In this document: positions 45,497 through 54,102 of the stretch, in pieces
How the letters are laid out: the number at the start of each line of letters is the position of its first letter
How positions within the stretch are numbered: position 1 is the stretch's first letter
Source of the DNA: JBOHUC01 sp050733935
Lineage (GTDB): Bacteria > Eisenbacteria > RBG-16-71-46 > DASYSL01
NCBI GenBank assembly: GCA_050733935.1
Contig: JBOHUC010000055.1
Coordinates: 1-64,000, forward strand
Reading direction: 5' to 3'
Length of the DNA: 64,000 nt
Position numbers and translations under genes: made by a program
Notes under the pieces: generated by a model
What the model saw: the letters and a program-made list of their open reading frames with translations, nothing else
Database searches by the model: none
Told to the model about the DNA's origin: nothing

Positions 45497-46507
45497 CTAC
45501 TCCACCTCGGCGGGAACGACTTTCATCAAATCGGCGACGACGCGGTCCACCTTCACACCCTCGGCCTCGGCATTGAAGTTCGTGACGATGCGATGCCGGA
45601 GCACCATCGGTGCGACCGCGCGCACGTCGTCGATGCCCGGCGCAAACCGTCCGTTGAGGATCGCGCGCGTCTTCGCCCCGAGCACGAGGAACTGTGAGGC
45701 CCGCGGACCCGCGCCCCAGGTCACCCAGCTCTTCACGAAGTCCGGCGCCTCCCCTTCGGGGCGCGTGGCCCGTGCGAGCTTGACCGCGTAGCGAACCACG
45801 TGATCCGCGACCGGCACGCGGCGGACCAGACCCTGGAGCTCGAGGATGTCCGCGGGCCCGAGCACGCGCGAGAGATCGGGCTCGGCCGCGCCCGTCGTCT
45901 CGACCACGATGCGCTCCTCCTCGGCCTGACTCGGATAGTTGACCGGCACGTCGAACATGAAGCGGTCGAGCTGGGCTTCGGGAAGCGGATAGGTTCCCTC
46001 GAGCTCGATCGGGTTCTGGGTCGCGAGCACGAAGAACGGAAGTGCGAGCTGGAACGTCTGTCCGCCCGCGGTCACCTCCTTCTCCTGCATGGCCTGGAGG
46101 AGAGCCGCCTGCGTCTTCGGGGGTGTGCGGTTGATCTCGTCGGCGAGCACGATGTTCGCGAACACGGGGCCATGAATGAAGCGGAAGACGCGACGGCCGT
46201 CGTGCGTGTCCTCGAGCACTTCGGTGCCCGTGATGTCGGACGGCATGAGATCGGGCGTGAACTGGATGCGCGAGAACGACAGATCGAGGACGCGCGCGAG
46301 GCTGCGAATGAGGAGCGTCTTCGCGAGGCCCGGCACGCCGACCAGGAGCACGTGCCCGTTTGCGAACAGCGCCGTGAGCAGGCCCTCGATGACCTCGGTC
46401 TGACCGACGATCGCCTTCTTGAGCTCGCCCTGGATGCGATGATGGGCGCCCCTGAGACGCTCCACCGCCTTGAGATCGCCGCCTGCCACCGCCTGCTCGC
46501 TCATCAT
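45497..46507 (-). CDS. MoxR-family AAA+ ATPase
   Basis: The 336-residue protein has Walker A GVPGLAKT near 56-63, Walker B IVLADEINR, sensor 1 ATQNPIELEGTYPLPEAQLD (as in all MoxR proteins) and a lid domain. MoxR ATPases are maturation chaperones that act with vWA proteins, here DUF58 and the BatA-like protein. AGGAGG precedes two adjacent ATGs (46507 and 46504); the second has the better spacing. It heads the run of 15 same-strand genes that ends with holB. Confidence 0.96.
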   Translation of the reverse strand: MMSEQAVAGGDLKAVERLRGAHHRIQGELKKAIVGQTEVIEGLLTALFANGHVLLVGVPGLAKTLLIRSLARVLDLSFSRIQFTPDLMPSDITGTEVLEDTHDGRRVFRFIHGPVFANIVLADEINRTPPKTQAALLQAMQEKEVTAGGQTFQLALPFFVLATQNPIELEGTYPLPEAQLDRFMFDVPVNYPSQAEEERIVVETTGAAEPDLSRVLGPADILELQGLVRRVPVADHVVRYAVKLARATRPEGEAPDFVKSWVTWGAGPRASQFLVLGAKTRAILNGRFAPGIDDVRAVAPMVLRHRIVTNFNAEAEGVKVDRVVADLMKVVPAEVE

Positions 46508-46685
46508 GCCTCCTGCCGAGAACGCGAAAACCCGCGCCCGGCCCTTGGGGGGCCGTCGCGGTCCCGATCCACCGCATGCGCGGCGCGGGAAGCGCACACG
46601 CGTCGCAAAGCGTAGCATCCGCATCGTGACAGGAGCAACGCGCGCCGCCGCAAAGGCTGTCAAACCGCTGAAAAACGCCGACGAG

Positions 46686-47756
46686 CTAAGGGAGATTCTC
46701 GGACGGAGCAGGAGCCTGGGCCGGGGCCGGGGCCGGGCTTGCGACGCGCTCCTGCCGGACCCAGTGACCGCTCCCCCGGTTCATGAAAAGCGGTGCGGTC
46801 GGGTCCACGGGCAGCAGCACCGCCTTCTCGATCCGGTCGATGCGGAACGACTTTGGCGCCTGATCGAGATGGCAGTACGCCTCGAGGAAGAGCGCACCGT
46901 CGCGCGCGAACAAGTGGGACGGGGTGACCCGTCGAGGAACGCTTCCCTTGCTTCCGCCCCGGTACTCGATCGTCAAATCCTGGTGACGTTCGATCGCGTC
47001 GTTGACAATCGAGAGCTCCGCGGGCAGGGCGTACGGCACGTCCGCGAACTGATCGAACGTAAGCGGAGGCCCCGCGAGACGGCACACGTCGGCGACCGTG
47101 ACCAGCTCCGGCCGGCCGATCGCGGCCACGCAGCGGCGGAAGAGCTCGAGCGTCGAGAGCGCATCCGGCATCGCGCGATGCGCGGCACTCGGCGGAAGCC
47201 CGAGAAAGTGGACGAGCGTCCCGAGCGCGTAGTTCGGCGCTCCGGGGAAGAGGCGCTTCGGGAGCAGCGACGTGTCGACCGCCGCAAGGCGCGGGACGCC
47301 CCGCCCTTCGCGCAGGAGCGCGTACGTCATGGCGCCGAAGTCGAACGGAACGTAGTGCGCGACCATCGTCGCGCCGCCGCAAAAGCCGAAGAAGCGCTCG
47401 AGCACGGGAACCGGACCCGGGAGGTTGCGGACGATCGCATCCGAAATGCCGTGGATCTTCACGACGTCGTCGGGGATCGGCACGCCCGGATTCACGAGCT
47501 CGCTGAACTCGCCGAGGATCTCGACCGGCGGGAGCGGCACGAGCGGAGGAAGGCCGGGCGTGGCAAGCGAGGGCTCGGGGCTGGGCACGGACGCGGGCTC
47601 GGGGCCGGGCGCGTTCGGTGAGCGCACGAAGCGGAACTTGACGCCCGCGACTTCGACGAGCCGCGCGGTCACGTTCGAGTAGCCGGTCGCTTCGGTGTCG
47701 AAAGCAACCCACGTGAGATCGGCGACGAACGCCGCGAGCAAAGGACTCGTATCCAT
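46686..47756 (-). CDS. DEDDh exonuclease fused to a WYL domain
   Basis: In this 356-residue protein, residues 12-225 are a DnaQ-like 3'-5' exonuclease: FDTEATG (Asp, Glu), AHYVPFDFGAM (Asp) and HRAMPDALSTL (His, Asp), with a roughly 25-residue Pro-rich insertion after the first strand. Residues 250-320 look like a WYL domain (IEYRGGSKG, RVTPSHLFARDGALFLEAYC, KSFRIDRIEKA). WYL domains bind nucleic acids or nucleotides and usually control defence or repair genes; a fusion to an exonuclease is unusual. A Pro/Ala repeat tail follows. GTG 47765 is an alternative start. Confidence 0.85.
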   Translation of the reverse strand: MDTSPLLAAFVADLTWVAFDTEATGYSNVTARLVEVAGVKFRFVRSPNAPGPEPASVPSPEPSLATPGLPPLVPLPPVEILGEFSELVNPGVPIPDDVVKIHGISDAIVRNLPGPVPVLERFFGFCGGATMVAHYVPFDFGAMTYALLREGRGVPRLAAVDTSLLPKRLFPGAPNYALGTLVHFLGLPPSAAHRAMPDALSTLELFRRCVAAIGRPELVTVADVCRLAGPPLTFDQFADVPYALPAELSIVNDAIERHQDLTIEYRGGSKGSVPRRVTPSHLFARDGALFLEAYCHLDQAPKSFRIDRIEKAVLLPVDPTAPLFMNRGSGHWVRQERVASPAPAPAQAPAPSENLP

Positions 47757-47845
47757 GGCTCGCACTATAGCAGCGACACTCGCGCCGCAGTATGCTGCGC
47801 GCGGGCGCTCGAACGCCTCTCCTCATCCACCGAAGGGATACGGAC

Positions 47846-49333
47846 TTGCCTGATTCGACCGCATCCCCCGCGTTGACCGGGTTCGCAGGCGGCGACGTCG
47901 TCCTGCTCGTCGTGTACGCGGCGTTCCTGCTCTACGTCACGGCCCGCATCTTCGGCCCGCACCGGCGCGACATGGGCGAATACCTGGTCGCCTCGCGCGC
48001 GGTCACGCTTCCCGGGTTCGTGGCGACGCTGGTTTCGACGTGGTACGGCGGCATTCTCGGCGTCGGCGAATACTCGTATCGCTTCGGCATCTCGAACTGG
48101 CTCGTCTTCGGCGCGCCGTACTACCTGTGGGCCGCCGTGTTCGCGATCTTCTTCGCGAAGCGGGCGCACGAGACGTATTACTACACGCTTCCGGATCAGC
48201 TCTACGGAGCCTACGGGCGGACGGCCGGCGCGGCCGGAGCCGTGCTCCTGTTCCTGTACGCGGCCCCCGCGGCCTATGTGCTCATGCTCGGGACGCTGTT
48301 CGAGCTAGGGTTCGGCTGGCCGCTCTGGGTCGGGACGACCGTCGGAACGCTGTTCTCGGTCATGTACCTGTTCCGCGGCGGGCTCCGCTCGATCGTCATC
48401 ACCGAGCGCATCCAGTTCGTGCTCATGTTCGCGGGGATCGGCGTCATCCTGCCGTATCTCTTCACGCGCTACGGCGGCCTCGACTTCCTGCGCGCGAACA
48501 CGCCCGCGACCCACTGGGTGTGGCACGGCGGAAACGAGCCGCAGTACGTGCTCGTGTGGTATGCGCTCGCCATGATCACGCTGGTCGAGCCCGCGTTCTA
48601 CCAGCGCTGCTACGCCGCGAAGACCCCGGCCGTCGCCCGGAACGGCATTCTGATCTCGATTCTGTTCTGGATGCTGTTCGACTTCATGACCACGACCGTG
48701 GGCCTCTACGCGCGCGCCGTCCTGCCGAACCTCGCGGATCCCGTGCAGGCGTATCCGGCGCTCGCGGCGCACGTGCTCCCGCCGATCGCGCTCGGCCTGT
48801 TCACGCTCGGCATGCTCGCGACCGTCATGTCGACCGTGGACTCGTACGCGTTCGTGGGGGCGGTGACGCTGGGGCGGGATCTCTGGTGGCGGCTTCGGGG
48901 CGGGGATCCCGAGCGGGTCGTGCCGCGCGCGACGCGTGTGGGCCTCCTCGTGACGGCGGCCCTCTCGGTCGTGGTCGCGATCCGATGGAAGAGCGTGATC
49001 GACGTGTGGCACGACGTCGGGTCGATCGTCACGCCGGCGCTTCTCCTGCCCACGCTCTCGAGCTTCTCCGCGCGCTTCAGGATGCGGCCGCGGTTCGCCG
49101 CGATCGCGCTCATCGGATCGGCCGCCGTCGCGGCCGCCGGCGTGTTCGCGGGAAAGACCGGCCGAAACTTCTTCGGGATCGAGCCGATCTATCCGGCGCT
49201 TGCGTTTTCGATCGCGGTGTTCGTGCTCGATCGGGTGACGCGCTCGGCCTCGCCTCCGACCTCGCCTCCGGCCTCGCGTTCGACCTCGCGCCCCGCCCCG
49301 GGCCCGGCCGCCTCGCGCTCCCGCACGGGATAG
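47846..49333 (+). CDS. Sodium:solute symporter (SSS) family protein
   Basis: This 495-residue protein has about 12-13 hydrophobic helices, with the SSS core pattern (MGEYLVASRAVTLPGFVATL, STWYGGILGVGEY, PDQLYGAYGR). TTG 47846 with AAGGGA 7 bases upstream is chosen; ATG 47792 is possible. The C-terminal 35 residues are Ser/Pro/Arg-rich and run 145 bases into the convergent exonuclease gene. The substrate is unknown (SSS members move sugars, amino acids or organic anions). Confidence 0.9.
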   Translation: MPDSTASPALTGFAGGDVVLLVVYAAFLLYVTARIFGPHRRDMGEYLVASRAVTLPGFVATLVSTWYGGILGVGEYSYRFGISNWLVFGAPYYLWAAVFAIFFAKRAHETYYYTLPDQLYGAYGRTAGAAGAVLLFLYAAPAAYVLMLGTLFELGFGWPLWVGTTVGTLFSVMYLFRGGLRSIVITERIQFVLMFAGIGVILPYLFTRYGGLDFLRANTPATHWVWHGGNEPQYVLVWYALAMITLVEPAFYQRCYAAKTPAVARNGILISILFWMLFDFMTTTVGLYARAVLPNLADPVQAYPALAAHVLPPIALGLFTLGMLATVMSTVDSYAFVGAVTLGRDLWWRLRGGDPERVVPRATRVGLLVTAALSVVVAIRWKSVIDVWHDVGSIVTPALLLPTLSSFSARFRMRPRFAAIALIGSAAVAAAGVFAGKTGRNFFGIEPIYPALAFSIAVFVLDRVTRSASPPTSPPASRSTSRPAPGPAASRSRTG

Positions 49334-50136
49334 CGGCCTTCGAGCGCGTTCCGCGCGGCGCGCTTCACTTCTTCGCCGAAGTCGTGGCGCAGGATCCAGG
49401 TGAGAAGCCCGCGTCCGTCCTCATCGCGCGACAGATCCTTGAGGCTACGGCCACGCGACTTCCCGAAGTTGATGACCACGTCGTCCCCGATCCACTTGAG
49501 CTTCCCGTCGGCATCGTAGGCATCGGGGTCGGATCCCGGCGCGCCGACCTTCCCGAGCGACTCGATCTCCCCGGGCAAATCGTCGTAGTGCTCGAGCTGG
49601 GCCAGGATCACGTCGCGGGCCGCGAGCATGTCGGCCTGCGCGGAGTGCGCGGACTTGAGCTCCCCGCCGCAGTAGAGCGCGTAGGCCGCCGACAGCGTGC
49701 GCGGCTCCTTCGCGTGGAAGATCTCCTTCCCGTCGACGCAATGGCGTCCCGCGAGCTCGAACGTGAACCCCGCGCGCTTGAACTCGGCCTGGAGAAGCGG
49801 GAGATCGTAACGCCGCACGCCGAAGCCCGCGAAGTCGCAGCCCTCGAACTGCTCGAACAGGCTCCGCGCGTAGGCCGCAAACGGCGGCTCGAGCGCCACG
49901 TCCGCATCCGTGATGCCGTGGATCGCGGTCGCGCCCGGCGGAATCGGGATCCCGGGATGGACGCGCTTCGTACGCACTTCGGGCTCGCGCGTCTCGCCGT
50001 CCGGTCCCTCTGGGAACACCTTCATGATCGAGATTTCGACGATGCGGTCGACGCGCGGGTCGAGCCCGGTCGTCTCGAGGTCGAGAAAGACCAGCGGACG
50101 CGTGATCCGCAGACGGCCGAGGAGATTTTCGTTCAA
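49189..50136 (-). CDS. DEDDh 3'-5' exonuclease, ExoX/DnaQ type
   Basis: The 315-residue protein carries FLDLETTGLD (Asp, Glu), GFGVRRYDLPLL (Asp) and HSAQADMLAARD (His, Asp). A C-terminal FGKSRGRSLKDL module is found in several ExoX-like proteins. The tail after about 270 is charged and disordered (Glu/Arg/Gly) and coincides with the overlap with the symporter gene. TTG 50136 overlaps the rhodanese stop by 4 bases. Expected substrate: single-stranded DNA ends or RNA. Confidence 0.9.
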   Translation of the reverse strand: MNENLLGRLRITRPLVFLDLETTGLDPRVDRIVEISIMKVFPEGPDGETREPEVRTKRVHPGIPIPPGATAIHGITDADVALEPPFAAYARSLFEQFEGCDFAGFGVRRYDLPLLQAEFKRAGFTFELAGRHCVDGKEIFHAKEPRTLSAAYALYCGGELKSAHSAQADMLAARDVILAQLEHYDDLPGEIESLGKVGAPGSDPDAYDADGKLKWIGDDVVINFGKSRGRSLKDLSRDEDGRGLLTWILRHDFGEEVKRAARNALEGRYPVREREAAGPGAGREVEREAGGEVGGEAERVTRSSTNTAIENASAG

Positions 50137-50525
50137 TCGACTGTCACCTTCCCACCCGCGGCGACGTAGCCGCGAAAGCCCCCCGTCATCGAGACGACGT
50201 TCGTGTAGCCCATGGTCTGGAGCACGTCCGCGGCGAGCGCCGACCGGTTGCCGCCGCCGCAATAGAGGACGAGCGGTGTGTCCTTCTCGGGAAACACCCG
50301 GTCGATCTTGACCTCGAGCACTCCGCGGCTCAGCGCCGTGGCCCCCGGCATGTGGCCGCGGGCCCATTCGCTCTCCTCGCGGATGTCGACGAGCACGGCG
50401 TCCGAGCGTTCCTGCTGCATGCGCATCACGTCTCCCACCGTGACCTCGCGGATGCGCCCCTTCGCTTCGCCCACGAGATCCATGTACGACTTTCCGACCC
50501 GCCGTTCGGTTCCCTGCTGCGTCAT
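50133..50525 (-). CDS. Rhodanese-like sulfurtransferase
   Basis: The 130-residue single rhodanese domain has active Cys in LYCGGGNRS, a C-x-x-x-x-R/S loop, the N-terminal VDIREESEWARGHMPGA, and the C-terminal GGFRGYVAAGG. Such proteins transfer sulfur from thiosulfate or persulfides; the partner is unknown. It shares 4-base overlaps with both neighbours (aminopeptidase upstream, exonuclease downstream), so all three are co-translated. Confidence 0.93.
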   Translation of the reverse strand: MTQQGTERRVGKSYMDLVGEAKGRIREVTVGDVMRMQQERSDAVLVDIREESEWARGHMPGATALSRGVLEVKIDRVFPEKDTPLVLYCGGGNRSALAADVLQTMGYTNVVSMTGGFRGYVAAGGKVTVD

Positions 50526-53083
50526 GCGTTCGCCCTCCTTCTCGCCTTCGTTCCGCGCTTCCGCCGGCCGATCTCGGCGATCGCCTTCTGGGCCGTGCGC
50601 TGCAGATGATCCCAGGCCTCCTGCCTTTGCGAGCGCCGGAGCGCCGGCAGGAGAGTCCGGTCCTTGAGGCGCGCCGCGCCGTTCATGGCCGCCAGGCGCG
50701 CGAACACGGACGGATCGCCGAGCAGTGCCACGAGCGCGGGCGCGACATGACGGGCCTGCTCCGGGCGCGCTCGTTTCGCCTTTGCGTCTCCCGCGAGTGC
50801 GACCAGGAGCCGCACACCGGCTTCGCGCACCTCCTGCTTCTCGCCGTAGCGGATCGCCGCATACCCATCATCGAACGCGGCTGGGACCTTTGCCATCGCG
50901 AGCGCGTCGAGCGCGGCCATGGGAACGAGATCGCGGTACCCGCGATCTTCCATCTGCGCGCGGCAGATCGCAAGGAGCCGGGGTGACCCGATCTTGGCGA
51001 GGGCCTTGAGCGCGGCCGCCTTGACGAGGTACGAGCGCTCCCCGTCGAGCGCCCGGACGAGCGCCCGCTCGGCGGCCCTCCCGAACTGACCGAGCGCGAA
51101 CACGGCCGCCCGCCGCACGTGCGCGTTCTTGTCGCGCACCGCGCGCACGAGAGCCGTCCGCGCGCGATCCGTGCCGGACCCGCTCCGTTTCCCGCCGTAC
51201 GCCTCCCCGAGCGCGATGGCGGCGGCCATCCGCACGCCGCGATCGCGATCGCGGGCGAGCGAGCGCACGAGCGCCGTGAGCACCGGTGCCGTGCGGAACG
51301 TGGCGAGCTCGCGCGCGGCCCGCATGCGCTCGATCGGCGAGGGATCGCGGACGAGCGCGTGGAGCCAGGCCCCGGCCGGTTGCGCGAGCGCCAGCGTCTT
51401 GAGCACGCGGAAGCCGGGGTCGATCGCGATCCGGATCGGCGCTCCGGGGGTTGCGAGAACGAAGCTTTCTCTCCCCTGGCTCACCGTCACGCGATGACTC
51501 CGCGCCCCGTTCGTCCCGTGGACCACGATTTCGAGCCCGAACCGAAACGCCCTCGAAGTCGGCCCCCCGTCGCCGGGCTTCGTGCGCTGCTTCTGGCGGA
51601 CGGTGACAGTGACCTGGCTCCGCCCGGCACGGCGCCAGCGCACGTCGAGCTCGGGGTAGCCGGCTTTCCAGACCCACTGGTCGAAGAACCACGTGAGGTC
51701 GCGGCCGCTCTCCTCCTCGAGCGCGCGCCGGAACTCGTGCGTGTCCGCGAACCCGTGGGCGTGCCGGACCAGGTACCGCCGCGCGCCGCGAAAGAAAAGC
51801 TCGTCCCCGAGCTCGTCGCGCAACATTCCGAGCACGAGCGATCCCTTTTCGTACGCATGGCGATCGAACAGATCGGTCGGCACCACGTAGCGGTTGAACA
51901 CGATCGGGCGCCGGTACTGCCCCAAGTCCTGCAGGAGATAGCTCGCGGTCTTCTGAACGCGGGTCCACGCCGCTGCGTCCGGTCCGTACGCGGCTTCGTC
52001 GTACAACACCTCAGAAAACGTCGCCCACCCCTCGTTGAGCCAGTTGTGATGCCATCCCCGGCACGTCACGAGATCGCCCCACCACTGGTGGGCGAGCTCG
52101 TGCGACACGAGCCCCTCGTAGGAGATGTCGAGCGCGGCGCGGTCGTCGAGCACGGCCTTCTCGGTGAGCGTGGTCGCGCCAGTGTTCTCCATGCCGCCCC
52201 AGGTGAACTCGCTCACCACGATCTGGCTGTACCCGGGCCAGGGATAGGGACCGTACAAGCGCTCGAACACGCGCATCATGTGTGCCGTGTGCCCGTACAG
52301 CCGACGCGCGGCACGGCCATGGCCTTCGAACGCGTGGAAGCGGAGCTGCACGCGGCCGACCTTCGCCCGGGTCTCGACGAACGGCGCGACCGCGAGCGTG
52401 ACAAGGTAGGCGGGGTGCGGGAAGTCCTGCTTCCAGTGCCAGGTCACGCGCGCGCCGTCGGCCGAGCGCTTCCGCCCCGCGAGTCGGCCATTCGAGACCA
52501 CCCGAAAACCCGCATCCGTCGTGACCACCATCTCGCTCGTGAACTTGTCGTTCGGATGGTCCACGCACGGGAACCAAGCGTGACTGTCCTCCGCCTGGCC
52601 CTGGGTCCACGCCTGCGGCACGCGGCGCGGATGCGCGCGATCCGGACCCACGAACCAGAGTCCGCGGCGCGGCCGGACGGCCCGGTACGCAATCGAAAGC
52701 GTGATCGTTTCGCCGGGGCCGTACGCCCGATCGAGCGGGATCGTGAGCCGGTCGCCTTCATGGCGCGCACGCAGGCGACGTCCGCCCACGCGCTGGACAC
52801 GTCCGATCCGGAGCTCCGAGGCATCGAGCGTGATCGTCCGGAGGCCTGTCGCAAGGGGACGGATCCGAAGCGTGGCGACGCCGTCGAGCCGAGCGCGGGT
52901 GACGTCGACGTCCAGATCGAGCCGGATGTGCTCGACGCGGAACGTGCGATCGCGGACGGGCCGCGGAGCGCCGTCGAGGACGTCCGCCCGGCGTGCGGGC
53001 GGTGGAGTGTAGGGATCGGCGTCGAGCCCGCGGCGCGGACTCAAATAGAGCGAATGGAACAGAGCGTCGGGTCGGGGCGCCAC
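50522..53083 (-). CDS. M1-family zinc aminopeptidase with C-terminal HEAT repeats
   Basis: The 853-residue protein has an N-terminal beta domain, the GGMENTG exopeptidase motif (GAMEN type), zinc site HELAHQWWGD (328-337, catalytic Glu329) and the downstream NEGWATF Glu ligand. From about 590 the chain changes to HEAT-like helical repeats (ERMRAARELATF, RGVRMAAAIALGEA, AHVRRAAVFALGQFG, and further units). GTG 53083 with GGGAGAG 4 bases upstream is the best start. There is no obvious signal peptide. It cleaves N-terminal residues from peptides; the HEAT tail is like that of known long M1 proteins. Confidence 0.93.
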   Translation of the reverse strand: MAPRPDALFHSLYLSPRRGLDADPYTPPPARRADVLDGAPRPVRDRTFRVEHIRLDLDVDVTRARLDGVATLRIRPLATGLRTITLDASELRIGRVQRVGGRRLRARHEGDRLTIPLDRAYGPGETITLSIAYRAVRPRRGLWFVGPDRAHPRRVPQAWTQGQAEDSHAWFPCVDHPNDKFTSEMVVTTDAGFRVVSNGRLAGRKRSADGARVTWHWKQDFPHPAYLVTLAVAPFVETRAKVGRVQLRFHAFEGHGRAARRLYGHTAHMMRVFERLYGPYPWPGYSQIVVSEFTWGGMENTGATTLTEKAVLDDRAALDISYEGLVSHELAHQWWGDLVTCRGWHHNWLNEGWATFSEVLYDEAAYGPDAAAWTRVQKTASYLLQDLGQYRRPIVFNRYVVPTDLFDRHAYEKGSLVLGMLRDELGDELFFRGARRYLVRHAHGFADTHEFRRALEEESGRDLTWFFDQWVWKAGYPELDVRWRRAGRSQVTVTVRQKQRTKPGDGGPTSRAFRFGLEIVVHGTNGARSHRVTVSQGRESFVLATPGAPIRIAIDPGFRVLKTLALAQPAGAWLHALVRDPSPIERMRAARELATFRTAPVLTALVRSLARDRDRGVRMAAAIALGEAYGGKRSGSGTDRARTALVRAVRDKNAHVRRAAVFALGQFGRAAERALVRALDGERSYLVKAAALKALAKIGSPRLLAICRAQMEDRGYRDLVPMAALDALAMAKVPAAFDDGYAAIRYGEKQEVREAGVRLLVALAGDAKAKRARPEQARHVAPALVALLGDPSVFARLAAMNGAARLKDRTLLPALRRSQRQEAWDHLQRTAQKAIAEIGRRKRGTKARRRANA

Positions 53084-53145
53084 GAATCTCTCCCGGTCAG
53101 GAGGTCGAGGATCAGGGGGAGGACGTCGGCCGCCGACGCGGCCGT

Positions 53146-54102
53146 TCAGAATCGGGCCAGCAATCCCAGGCGATGCGTCGCGTCCCTCCCGGCGTCGGAA
53201 TCCGAGACGAACGCGTAGTCCATGCGCAACATGTTCCACGACACGCCGAGCCCGACGGACGGAAGCGTGCGATCCGTCCCGAGCGTCTCGCGCGCGACGC
53301 CGGCCCGGAGATCGAGCGTGCCGGGCATCACGTGCACCTCGCCACCGAGGGACCAGGCCGCGGTGTGATTCTCCTGAAACACGTAGTTGAGCTCCGCCTC
53401 GTACCAGCGACGGCGCGCCATCGCGACCCCGACCGTGAGCTGCGCGGGGAGGTCCTCGTCGTCTCCGCCGTCGAAGGTCACGCGGCCGAACGCATCACGG
53501 ATCGAGAGCGCCGCGTCCACGTGGTCGCTCAGGTCGGCGGAAAGCCCGATGTCCACCCCGTAGCCGTTCGCCCCGATCTCGGTCGAGTTCGTGAACACGT
53601 GGTTGTAGCGCGCCGCAATGCCAACCGCGAGGAAGCTCACGATCGTGTAGCCGTAGCCGGCCGTGAGCGACGTCTCGTTGTACCCCGATCCCTCGATGAG
53701 CGTGAGCCCCGTCACGTCGATCGCCACTCCGGCCGCCGAGCGCCGCGGCCGCGTGAGCTGGAGTGGCTCGGCGGCATCCGGACCGAGCGGGAACGCGGCG
53801 CCCAGGCGTCCGGACCAGAGCTCGATGTCGGGATCGACGCGGTCGTAGTGCACGGACGCGGTGCGCGTCCCGTAGACGAGACGTGCCGGATTCGAATCGG
53901 TCGCCGATTCGTCGGTCAAAAGACAAACGAGGTTTCCGCCCATCGCCGCCGTCCGGGGGACGGTGGCCCAGGAGCGGAACGCGACCGACGGCGCCGCCTG
54001 GGCAAGCGGAGCGAGCATCGCGAGGCCGGCGAACGTCAGGCCGAGGATGAGCGTCAGGCCGGCGAGGCTCCCGCGCCCGAATGCGAGCGACTGTCGCTTC
54101 AT
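53146..54102 (-). CDS. PorV/PorQ-like outer-membrane beta-barrel protein
   Basis: The 318-residue protein has a signal peptide (TLILGLTFAGLAMLAPLAQA) and a mature start with FRSWATVPRTAAMGGNLVCL-type PorV features (TAAMGGN and the later NPARLVYG). Repeated amphipathic strands follow, ending LGLLARF. PorV/UPF0164 proteins are 14-stranded barrels, in Bacteroidota partners of the type IX system, elsewhere of unknown role. Its ATG overlaps the stop of the FlgD-Ig protein by 4 bases, which supports a secretion or surface partnership. Confidence 0.82.
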   Translation of the reverse strand: MKRQSLAFGRGSLAGLTLILGLTFAGLAMLAPLAQAAPSVAFRSWATVPRTAAMGGNLVCLLTDESATDSNPARLVYGTRTASVHYDRVDPDIELWSGRLGAAFPLGPDAAEPLQLTRPRRSAAGVAIDVTGLTLIEGSGYNETSLTAGYGYTIVSFLAVGIAARYNHVFTNSTEIGANGYGVDIGLSADLSDHVDAALSIRDAFGRVTFDGGDDEDLPAQLTVGVAMARRRWYEAELNYVFQENHTAAWSLGGEVHVMPGTLDLRAGVARETLGTDRTLPSVGLGVSWNMLRMDYAFVSDSDAGRDATHRLGLLARF

